A stretch of 64,000 nucleotides of DNA, taken from assembly GCF_017329615.1 (NCBI RefSeq), contig NZ_JAFMTW010000016.1, forward strand, positions 1 to 64,000, read 5' to 3'. The notes beneath the pieces are model-generated. The model searched no databases, was not told the DNA's origin, and worked only from the letters and a program-made list of their open reading frames with translations. Shown here piece by piece: positions 8,597-15,934 of the stretch (position 1 is the stretch's first letter; every line of letters starts with the position of its first letter). A program made the position numbers and the translations under genes. This DNA comes from Alicyclobacillus suci. GTDB taxonomy: Bacteria; Bacillota; Bacilli; Alicyclobacillales; Alicyclobacillaceae.

Positions 8597-9646
8597 ATGA
8601 AATACTTACCAATACATAAACGGTTGCTCGCCTCAGGAATTGGGTTGCTCGCATGTGTCGCGATGGTTGGCTGTGGCACGGATGACAATAATACCAGCAC
8701 CAATCGTGCGACAAACACTGCGACGAGCAACACTTCGACGTCGACGACCAAAGCATCCGGTAAGGCTGATGTGGCTTATGCCGGATCGTTACAGCTCACC
8801 AATGACAGCCATGTGGGACCCCTGTTTGAAAAACAGACAGGAATGTCCTACGCAGGGTATGGCAATGGCGCAGATGCGGTAGCCAATTTGATTAAATCAG
8901 GTCAAATTACGCCGAACGTGTTTGAAAGTATCGGTACCGCTCCCATTGCGTCCCTGGGCTCCAAGTTTACAGATTGGGCCGTTGGCTTCGCGAGTTCGCC
9001 ACTTGTCATCGCATATTCCAAGAAATCTCCTTATGCGAGTCAACTCGAGGCGATTGCTGATGGCAAAAAGCCGATCTCCGATCTGTTTACGCTTATGGAG
9101 AAACCGGATTTCCATTTAGGTCGGACGGATCCGAATACTGATCCACAAGGGCAATATTTTGTCATGATGACGCATTTGGCAGAAAAGGAACTGCATCTCC
9201 CTACAGGGACGGCCGATAAAATTCTCGGTTCCTTGGACAATTCATCGCAAGTGTATAACGAGACGGATATTCTCTCTCGATTACAGGCTGGCCAGATGGA
9301 CGCTTCCAGCGCATATTTGCCAGAAGCGATTCAACAGCACCTTCCTTATATCAAATTGCCAGATACCATTAATTTAGGCAATCCGGCGGACGCCAAAATT
9401 TACGCAACGGAAAGTTTGAAACTGTCAAACGGTCAAACGGTCACAGGTTCACCCATTGAAGTCTATATCACGACGATTGAGGGCACGCCTGATCCGGATG
9501 CAGGGACTGCGTTCGCGAAACTTACGTTGTCGAAGCAAGGACAGCAGATTTATAAACAAATGGGATACACGTTGACGCCATTCAAGGTTTGGGGTTCGAA
9601 ATCCGACATTCCAGCGGCTATTGAGCAGGAAATCTCTAAGCAGTAG
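8597..9646 (+). CDS. Lipoprotein, tungstate/molybdate ABC transporter substrate-binding protein
   Basis: A 349-residue lipoprotein. The signal sequence ends in a lipobox-like VAMVGC with Cys26 as the lipid anchor, followed by a Ser/Thr/Asn-rich linker (residues 28-53). The mature domain begins DVAYAGSLQL, and GRTDPNTDPQGQ corresponds to the oxyanion-binding segment of WtpA-type proteins. Members bind molybdate or tungstate outside the membrane and deliver it to the permease. GAAAGAGGG precedes the ATG. The permease and ATPase genes follow within 10 bases and by overlap. Tungstate versus molybdate preference cannot be read from sequence. Confidence 0.85.
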   Translation: MKYLPIHKRLLASGIGLLACVAMVGCGTDDNNTSTNRATNTATSNTSTSTTKASGKADVAYAGSLQLTNDSHVGPLFEKQTGMSYAGYGNGADAVANLIKSGQITPNVFESIGTAPIASLGSKFTDWAVGFASSPLVIAYSKKSPYASQLEAIADGKKPISDLFTLMEKPDFHLGRTDPNTDPQGQYFVMMTHLAEKELHLPTGTADKILGSLDNSSQVYNETDILSRLQAGQMDASSAYLPEAIQQHLPYIKLPDTINLGNPADAKIYATESLKLSNGQTVTGSPIEVYITTIEGTPDPDAGTAFAKLTLSKQGQQIYKQMGYTLTPFKVWGSKSDIPAAIEQEISKQ

Positions 9647-9655
9647 TATCTAGGC

Positions 9656-10423
9656 ATGAGACTTCTTAAGTACGGACTTGTTTTCATCGCATTTTTATGT
9701 ACGGCCTTCTTATTGCTGCCTGTACTGGCGCTCGTATTCCACGTGTCTTGGAGTACATTGGGGCAGGTGTGGCGGGGGCCGGGGGGGCAACCTTTCGTCA
9801 CGTCGCTAGAGGCGACGATGATCACGATGGCAGTGGTTGTCGTCTTCGGCACGCCACTGGGTTGGCTGCTCGCCCGTGGGCGGTCTCGACTGTGGAGAGC
9901 CATTGAGTATATCATGGTTATCCCACTGTTGATGCCGCCCCTCGTCATTGGGCTTTTGTTAATTTACGCATATGGTCCGTATAGTTTCATCGGACAAGTG
10001 CTTTCGCACTGGCACATGTCGGCTTCCAATTCCTTGTTGGCTGTTGTCATTGCACAGATTTACGAGGCCATACCGTATTATGTCTTTTCCGCTCAGGGGG
10101 CGTTTTCTCAAGTTGATGCGCGGTTTGAATTGACGTCGTACTCGCTTGGGGTACCGCCGCTCCAAACGTTTCGTAGAATCACGCTTCCACTGGCGCTTCC
10201 TGGATTGGCTGTTGGGTTTACGATGGCGTTCGCTCGCGCCATTGGCGCGTATGGGGCCGTCATGGTGGTGGCTTACAATCCACACACGTTGCCCGTGAGC
10301 ATTTGGGTGGCGCTCGAGGAACAAGGGTTGCCCACTGCGTTACAACTCGCGCTATTGCTGCTGGTCACAGCACTCCCACTGCCGCTGGCTATGATTCTCT
10401 GGAGGCGTATTCGACATGCTTGA
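9656..10423 (+). CDS. Tungstate/molybdate ABC transporter permease
   Basis: A 255-residue membrane protein with about six helices and the binding-protein-dependent permease (EAA-type) loop near ELTSYSLGVPPLQTFRRITLP. It forms the membrane channel for the oxyanion taken up by the preceding lipoprotein. The length and loop fit ModB/WtpB proteins. It starts 10 bases after the binding-protein gene and its end overlaps the ATPase gene by 8 bases, pointing to translational coupling. Only weak Shine-Dalgarno sequence precedes it. Confidence 0.87.
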   Translation: MRLLKYGLVFIAFLCTAFLLLPVLALVFHVSWSTLGQVWRGPGGQPFVTSLEATMITMAVVVVFGTPLGWLLARGRSRLWRAIEYIMVIPLLMPPLVIGLLLIYAYGPYSFIGQVLSHWHMSASNSLLAVVIAQIYEAIPYYVFSAQGAFSQVDARFELTSYSLGVPPLQTFRRITLPLALPGLAVGFTMAFARAIGAYGAVMVVAYNPHTLPVSIWVALEEQGLPTALQLALLLLVTALPLPLAMILWRRIRHA

Positions 10424-11420
10424 ATTGAGTCTACAGTTGCCCAGAAAGTCGTTTTCTGTCTCTGTCGATTTGCTGATAGAAAAGGGCGTCGTGTTTTGTT
10501 TATTTGGCCCTTCGGCTGCCGGGAAATCTAGTATTTTGTCTTTCATTGCTGGATTTGAAACGGGCTACGACAAGGCGTATTTAGCGATTGACGGAAATGT
10601 CCTAACGGACACGACGAGCGAGGCAAGTGTATTCTCCCCTCCGTGGCAGCGAGGCGTCGGCTATATGGAGCAGTCGGCGCGCCTGTTTCCCCATCTGACT
10701 GTGGAACAAAATATCCTTTATGGTGTGCGTGGACAGCGTGATGCGCACATCGATGACATCATTACATTCCTCGAATTGGAGAATTATCTTTCCGCCCGTC
10801 CCTCGCAACTTTCGGGTGGTTTGACACAGCGAGTTGCGCTCGCGCGGGTGCTCGCCACGAAGCCGCGTGTGCTGCTCTTAGACGAGCCTTTTTCGGCGCT
10901 CGATGCTATCGCACGGCGCGCCTTGCAAAACCTCGTGCTCAATGTGCATCAACAGTTCCCAATGACGATTGTTCTTGTTACACATCAGTTGACGGAAGCA
11001 CAGCGGATGGCGGATCAGATTGCCTTGATTGATAAAGGTGCGATTTTACAAGTGGGCTCCCCAAACGAATTGATGGAATCGCCGTCGTCGTGGCGCGCCG
11101 CACAGTTGTTGGGATACGTTGCATACTTGCAGACATTTGCTGGGCAAGCTTACGCGCTGCACCCGGATAAGGCTGTTCTTGGTCGCCACACGGACATTGG
11201 AATATGCGTGGACGCACGAATTTGTGACATGGTTTGGCACGAAGGTCGTCGTCGGGCACTCATTCAATTTCGCGGTGCCAAAGGCGAGAAGATGGACGAA
11301 GTCATGGAAGTGAATCTTGCGCCAACGGATGTGGCCGAGGTAGGGGACTCTGTTCCTGTCACGTTTATTCGACCGCCTGTCGTGTCGGATGAATCACTTT
11401 GTACGTATTGGAGGGGGTAA
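10416..11420 (+). CDS. Molybdate/tungstate ABC transporter ATP-binding protein
   Basis: A 334-residue ABC ATPase. Walker A is GPSAAGKSS, the signature is LSGGLTQRVALARVLA, Walker B is VLLLDEP and the switch His follows in LVTHQLTEA. The C-terminal 90 residues (after about 240) form an extra domain like the TOBE/oligonucleotide-binding region of ModC-type ATPases, which can bind the oxyanion as a regulatory domain; this part is weakly conserved here. It overlaps the permease gene and completes the transporter. The next gene, a sigma-54 activator, starts only two bases after its stop. Confidence 0.85.
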   Translation: MLELSLQLPRKSFSVSVDLLIEKGVVFCLFGPSAAGKSSILSFIAGFETGYDKAYLAIDGNVLTDTTSEASVFSPPWQRGVGYMEQSARLFPHLTVEQNILYGVRGQRDAHIDDIITFLELENYLSARPSQLSGGLTQRVALARVLATKPRVLLLDEPFSALDAIARRALQNLVLNVHQQFPMTIVLVTHQLTEAQRMADQIALIDKGAILQVGSPNELMESPSSWRAAQLLGYVAYLQTFAGQAYALHPDKAVLGRHTDIGICVDARICDMVWHEGRRRALIQFRGAKGEKMDEVMEVNLAPTDVAEVGDSVPVTFIRPPVVSDESLCTYWRG

Positions 11421-11422
11421 CC

Positions 11423-13462
11423 GTGTACAAGCCAAAAATTTTGTTAGTCACGAAAAGTACGGGTGTGTATCAGATGTTTCGCGATCAAATTACTGACTAT
11501 TTTGATGATTATATCCATCTTGTCGACGGCACCAAAGTCGGTATGGAATGCCATCCAGATCTCGTTCTCGCATCGTACCGTGAAGTCGTCAAGGAATCGG
11601 AATTTCCACCCGAAAAACTCCTCGTCGCGCGCAGGACGGTGGACTTATCAAAAGTCGGCGCACTCATCGCGCTTTCTCCTGGAACTCGGTGTCTCGTGGT
11701 CAACAACAGTTATGATACGGCGCTAGAGACCATTTCGTGTCTGGAAAATCTGGGGTTAAACCTTGAATTGCTCCCGTACAACCCTGAAATAGATGCGCTG
11801 CCGCGTGATGTGGATGTGGCCTTGGTAGCCGAGACGGGGAAGGAATTTGTGCCGGACTCGATTCATCGAATTGTATATATTGGCATGCGCCCGATTGACT
11901 ATGCGACAATTCTTGAAATCGGCTTTCGGTTGGGTATCCCCATCCCGGAGCCACAGGTCTATTCATCGAATTATATTCGTCAAATTGTTCAATTATCTGG
12001 ACAACTCTCCAGGGCGCTGGAGAATGAGCGTGATTTGAATCGACAACTGGATGCGATTTTTCACACCGTTCACGATGGTTTAATTGGGCTTGATAAGCGA
12101 GGGGAAATCATTCAGGCAAATCAGTCTGCGCATAAGATTCTTGGGCGCGGTCCACTGGTATCTCCACTCCTCGGTCAGAAAGTTGACGATGTGTTCCCTG
12201 GTATCGAGATGAGCGATATTTCTGACCAGGAGACCATTCAGCAGTTGGACGACCGGTATTTCGTAATGAATCGGTCGAATCTTGATGAGGGACGGCTAGG
12301 GTCGGTCATTGCGTTTCAGGACGTAACGCGCCTGCAAAAGTTGGAGCAGGATTTCCGGAAGCGGGTCCAAGCGAAAGGTCTGATGACTCGATATTCAGAG
12401 GAAAGCATCATTGCCAGTAGCGAGAAAATGCTCAAGACCATCAGCGTGATGCGCAAGATTGCCCGGACGGATAGAACTGTGATTATTCTTGGCGAGAGTG
12501 GGACGGGCAAGGAACTGTTTGCGCACACAATTCACAAACTGTCGGACAGGCGACACGGTCCATTTTTGCCGGTCAATTTTGCGGGGCTGCCGGAGACGTT
12601 GGCAGAGAGCGAGCTATTTGGCTATGCCGAGGGTGCATTTACGGGCGCCAGACGTGGGGGGAAGCCTGGGTTGTTTGAATTGGCACACAATGGGACGTTG
12701 TTTTTGGATGAGATAGGGGATGCCTCTCCAAGTATTCAAGCACTGTTATTGCGAGTATTGCAGGAGCGACATGTGATGCGCGTGGGGGGCGACCAAGTCA
12801 TCCCAGTCGATGTGCGCATTGTGGCCGCGACTAATCGAGACCTTCGAGATTTGGTGCGGGAAGGGAAATTTCGGCACGATCTCTATTATCGGCTGTTTGT
12901 CTTACCGTTATATATCCCATCATTACGTGAACGGCGGGAAGACATCCCACTACTGGTAGAACATTTCGTACGCCAGTACTCTGGCGGGCGTTTAGACGTT
13001 TCTCCGGATGTGATGGACAAGCTTGTAGCTTATGACTGGCCGGGGAATGTACGTGAGCTGGAAGCGGCAGCACAATATATGACGAGTGTTGCCGAAGGGC
13101 AGGTTGTGACGGTAGACGATTTACCACACCAGTTGTTCCAACTATCTGCGGATGACAGTGAGGAAATCATGGATGATGACGACATTCTTCACCGTAGTGA
13201 CGCCAAGATGTTGCGCGTGATTTTGGAGTGCATGGATTGGGCGAAGTCTCACGGGATGAGTCGACTGGGACGCAGTGCGATTGTCGCCTTCGCGCGTCAG
13301 AAACAGATTGTAGTGTCGGAACAGCAGGTTCGCAACAGGATGGTCATCTTGCGCGAGCTGGGATTGATTGAGACCGGAAACCGGCGCCAGGGGAGTTGGA
13401 TCACGGCGAAAGGTGAGCAGGCTCTGAAACGGATTCGCGACCGCATGCGAGGAGATGCCTGA
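11423..13462 (+). CDS. Sigma-54-dependent transcriptional activator with PAS domain and non-Fis C-terminus
   Basis: About 679 residues. The N-terminal 190 residues are a sensor domain I do not recognise with confidence (loosely PrpR_N-like). A PAS-like domain follows (about 205-310, LDAIFHTVHDGLIGLDKRGEIIQANQSA cut to its core by family logic). The AAA+ domain has Walker A GESGTGKE (357-364), the sigma-54 contact loop GAFTGA (404-409), and FLDEIGD. The C-terminus is not the usual Fis helix-turn-helix but a longer winged-helix-like region with IVVSEQQVRNRMVILRELGL. GGAGGGGG precedes GTG 11423; an upstream in-frame ATG inside the ATPase gene is less likely. Two -24/-12 promoters nearby are its probable targets. 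Confidence 0.88.
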   Translation: MYKPKILLVTKSTGVYQMFRDQITDYFDDYIHLVDGTKVGMECHPDLVLASYREVVKESEFPPEKLLVARRTVDLSKVGALIALSPGTRCLVVNNSYDTALETISCLENLGLNLELLPYNPEIDALPRDVDVALVAETGKEFVPDSIHRIVYIGMRPIDYATILEIGFRLGIPIPEPQVYSSNYIRQIVQLSGQLSRALENERDLNRQLDAIFHTVHDGLIGLDKRGEIIQANQSAHKILGRGPLVSPLLGQKVDDVFPGIEMSDISDQETIQQLDDRYFVMNRSNLDEGRLGSVIAFQDVTRLQKLEQDFRKRVQAKGLMTRYSEESIIASSEKMLKTISVMRKIARTDRTVIILGESGTGKELFAHTIHKLSDRRHGPFLPVNFAGLPETLAESELFGYAEGAFTGARRGGKPGLFELAHNGTLFLDEIGDASPSIQALLLRVLQERHVMRVGGDQVIPVDVRIVAATNRDLRDLVREGKFRHDLYYRLFVLPLYIPSLRERREDIPLLVEHFVRQYSGGRLDVSPDVMDKLVAYDWPGNVRELEAAAQYMTSVAEGQVVTVDDLPHQLFQLSADDSEEIMDDDDILHRSDAKMLRVILECMDWAKSHGMSRLGRSAIVAFARQKQIVVSEQQVRNRMVILRELGLIETGNRRQGSWITAKGEQALKRIRDRMRGDA

Positions 13463-13494
13463 CGCCGTCTTGATGCTTGCTGGTTTGTTAGAAG

Positions 13495-13534
13495 ACACTA
13501 GCCGATGATTCAATATGGGATCTTCGGCTAGTGT
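13495..13534. terminator. Hairpin between convergent genes
   Basis: Perfect 11-bp arms ACACTAGCCGA (13495-13505) and TCGGCTAGTGT (13524-13534). No U-run follows on either strand, so termination strength is uncertain. It separates the activator gene from the convergent M20 peptidase gene. Confidence 0.55.
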
Positions 13535-13559
13535 GGAGATACGAGGAGATGTAGATTGT

Positions 13560-14684
13560 TTAGCAGCGGATTAAGAGATTTGCAAGCAACGCAGAGCGTT
13601 GTGTGAGCGACGGTACGACGATGTGTTCATACTCGGCGTGTGGGCCGTCGCCGACGGCGCCGAGCCCGTCTAGTGTTGGAATACCTAGTGCGGCTGTGAA
13701 ATTCCCATCGCTGCCACCGCCTACTAATGCCTCGGGTAACGCAAATCCTAATTCATCCGCAACACTTTTGGCGATTTCATATAGGCGCGCCGTGCGTTCT
13801 GTCCGCTCCATGGGGGGGCGGTTGATGCCGCCGCTCACGGAGATAGTTGTGCCGTTTAGGGTGGGTTGTAGGTGCTTCATGATAGCGGAGATGCGCTCTG
13901 CTTCTGATTGTGTCACTGTTCTGACATCCACTCGCGCTTCTGCAGCCTCTGGCACGACGTTACTCTGTGTGCCACCTTTGGCGACCCCAACATTGACTGT
14001 GGTGCCCACGTCGTAATTTGTCAGCCCTTCTAAAAATTCAATTTGATGTGCGAGCTCACGTACGGCGCTGATGCCGCGTTCATGGTGATTTCCGGCGTGT
14101 GCGGAGCGGCCTGAAATGTGGATTTGGTACATCGATACGCTTTTGCGCGCGGTCTTCAATGCACCACTGTTGGCCTCAGCCGGTTCTACGACGAATACGG
14201 CTTGGCTTTTTTTCGCCTCTGCCTCAATGAGTGTCCGAGAAGTTGGACTTCCAATTTCCTCATCTGAATTACAGAAGAAAACAATTTTTTTATTGAGCGT
14301 AAGACCGAGTTCTTTGATGGTTTTCAGTGCCCACAGCGCTTGAATAAGTCCGCCCTTCATATCGAGAACACCTGGGCCGTAGATCCGTTCTCCTTCCGCG
14401 CGAAGCGAGAGACGCCCTGGTTGCCACACTGTGTCAAAATGCGCGAGTATGAGCAGTTGTTCTTCACCGCGCCCGAACGTGAACTTGAGATGGTTGCCAA
14501 CGGACGATTGTGGGATGACGTCGGGATGAATCCCGAGGTGCTGTTCAAATAGTGATGTCAGGGTGGTTCCACAGTGATCGACCAGGTCTTTGTGGTGGGT
14601 CGGGGACTCCGCTAAAACAAGTTGTTTTAGGGAAGCTATCAATTGTTCCTGATGCGATTGGAGATAGCGGTAAGGGTCTGACAT
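13560..14684 (-). CDS. M20 family metallopeptidase
   Basis: A 374-residue cytosolic M20 hydrolase of the carboxypeptidase G2/ArgE/DapE type, with two zinc ions. Ligands are seen in LAHFDTVW (His), GPGVLDMKGG (Asp), the catalytic pair and ligand in CNSDEEIGS, the Glu in VVEPAEAN, and the final His in HAEYEHIV. The dimerisation lid domain has SGRSAHAGNHHERG. Such enzymes release an amino acid or acyl group from N-acyl amino acids or small peptides. GGAGTG precedes the ATG. It has its own -24/-12 promoter and is divergent from the SDR/M28 operon, so it probably belongs to the same pathway. Confidence 0.87.
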   Translation of the reverse strand: MSDPYRYLQSHQEQLIASLKQLVLAESPTHHKDLVDHCGTTLTSLFEQHLGIHPDVIPQSSVGNHLKFTFGRGEEQLLILAHFDTVWQPGRLSLRAEGERIYGPGVLDMKGGLIQALWALKTIKELGLTLNKKIVFFCNSDEEIGSPTSRTLIEAEAKKSQAVFVVEPAEANSGALKTARKSVSMYQIHISGRSAHAGNHHERGISAVRELAHQIEFLEGLTNYDVGTTVNVGVAKGGTQSNVVPEAAEARVDVRTVTQSEAERISAIMKHLQPTLNGTTISVSGGINRPPMERTERTARLYEIAKSVADELGFALPEALVGGGSDGNFTAALGIPTLDGLGAVGDGPHAEYEHIVVPSLTQRSALLANLLIRC

Positions 14685-14739
14685 TGGGGCACACTCCTTT
14701 GAACGATGTGTTCAGTTTATCGGCTGTCGATAGAACACA

Positions 14740-14755
14740 CGCAAGAATAATGCCA
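14740..14755 (-). promoter_or_regulatory. Sigma-54 (-24/-12) promoter of the M20 peptidase gene
   Basis: Read on the minus strand the sequence is TGGCATTATTCTTGCG. GG and GC are at the exact spacing of the consensus TGGCACG-N4-TTGCW. Transcription would begin near 14730, about 45 bases before the M20 start codon. Confidence 0.7.
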
Positions 14756-14864
14756 ATATCTATGAGTTTGCATGGATGTTAGCAAATCTCCGCGAGTGAG
14801 CGGGTTTGTCTGTGTGCAGATATGCGTGTGACGAGGGGGGAGGTGGCGATTGGATCAGCCTAAA

Positions 14865-14891
14865 AACCTGACAATAGGTTGATTTCAACCT
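14865..14891. promoter_or_regulatory. Candidate upstream activating sequence (enhancer) for the sigma-54 activator
   Basis: Arms AACCT (14865-14869), AGGTTGA (14876-14882) and TCAACCT (14885-14891) form two overlapping inverted repeats; the second, AGGTTGA-TT-TCAACCT, is perfect. The site lies about 85-110 bases from each of two divergent -24/-12 promoters, the expected place for an activator binding site. The assignment to the 11423 regulator is inferred from proximity. Confidence 0.6.
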
Positions 14892-14976
14892 AATACGCTT
14901 GGTAGAACGTTCGCCCAATCACTTGCTTTTCGCGTGGTTGTGAGATTACCGCGTTTATTGTCGGAATTGCCGCACA

Positions 14977-14992
14977 TGGCATGCAACTTGCT
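14977..14992 (+). promoter_or_regulatory. Sigma-54 (-24/-12) promoter of the SDR/M28/MHS operon
   Basis: TGGCATGCAACTTGCT matches TGGCACG-N4-TTGCW at all but one conserved position, with GG at 14978-14979 and GC at 14990-14991. Start of transcription is expected near 15003, about 70 bases before the first gene. Confidence 0.78.
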
Positions 14993-15071
14993 TATTAACC
15001 CTATCGAAAGAATCATTCATCGTTTTTACACATCATGATCAGTCAATTCATCAAGCATGGAGGTATTCATT

Positions 15072-15872
15072 TTGCCGAGGGATGGAATTGCAGGAAAAAT
15101 TGTTGTTGTGACCGGAGCAAGTCAAGGGATTGGCAGTGCCATCGCGCATGCATTCTTGGCGGCGGGCGCTGTTGTTATCTGTGTCGACAAAGTACGGCCG
15201 TCGGTCGTGCCGGAAGCGATGTACGTCATGGAGGTCAATCTTTATGATGCGCACGCAATTGAACGCGCTGTTGAGGGGATTGTCGAGCAATTTCAGGGTA
15301 TTGACATCCTCGTAAATTGTGCAGGCATCTATCCCTCGAAACCCGCCATTGCCATCGACGAAACGGAGTGGGACGCCGTGTTGGACCTTAACTTGAAAGC
15401 ACCGTTCCTGATGAGTCGCACGGTTGCAAAAATGATGATTCAAAAAGGCATTGCGGGAAGTGTTGTCAATATCGCCTCGACGGCTGCACAAAGTGCTCGT
15501 CCTGGCGTAGCGCATTACGCGGCGTCAAAGGCAGGCCTTGTGATGCTGACGCGCGTGTTGGCGCTCGAATGGGCTCCTTATCAGATTCGAGTGAACGCTG
15601 TGTGCCCGGGGCTCGTTGAGACGGACACGCTGTTGAAGAGCCTTTCGACAACGACACTGGTCGAAGAGCATCAGGAGAAAGTATCGAAAATTCCGTTGGG
15701 GCGTGCGGCTAGGCCAGACGAGATCGCAGAAGCTGTGCTCAATTTTGCGGATGCGACAACGTCCGCCTACACCACGGGTCAAGCGCTTTTTGTCGATGGT
15801 GGATATACAGCAGGACAGACGTTCGCGACGTTCCAAGAGCAGATGGACGAGTTACTTCTACAGATGAACTGA
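15072..15872 (+). CDS. SDR family oxidoreductase
   Basis: A classical short-chain dehydrogenase of about 266 residues. The NAD(P) motif is TGASQGIG, the structural motif NCAG, the catalytic Ser in VNIAST and the YAASK active-site pair. Asp in ICVDK after beta-2 suggests NAD preference. The first in-frame ATG (15057) has no ribosome site, while its own GGAGG (15059-15063) stands eight bases before TTG 15072, so TTG is the likelier start. It is first in the sigma-54 operon. It would oxidise or reduce an alcohol/ketone group in the pathway substrate. Confidence 0.87.
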   Translation: MPRDGIAGKIVVVTGASQGIGSAIAHAFLAAGAVVICVDKVRPSVVPEAMYVMEVNLYDAHAIERAVEGIVEQFQGIDILVNCAGIYPSKPAIAIDETEWDAVLDLNLKAPFLMSRTVAKMMIQKGIAGSVVNIASTAAQSARPGVAHYAASKAGLVMLTRVLALEWAPYQIRVNAVCPGLVETDTLLKSLSTTTLVEEHQEKVSKIPLGRAARPDEIAEAVLNFADATTSAYTTGQALFVDGGYTAGQTFATFQEQMDELLLQMN

Positions 15873-15934
15873 AGTGGCGATGGAACTGCAGCCGGACAAT
15901 CAGTGCAATGGTGAGAAGACGGAGGGTGATGGCA

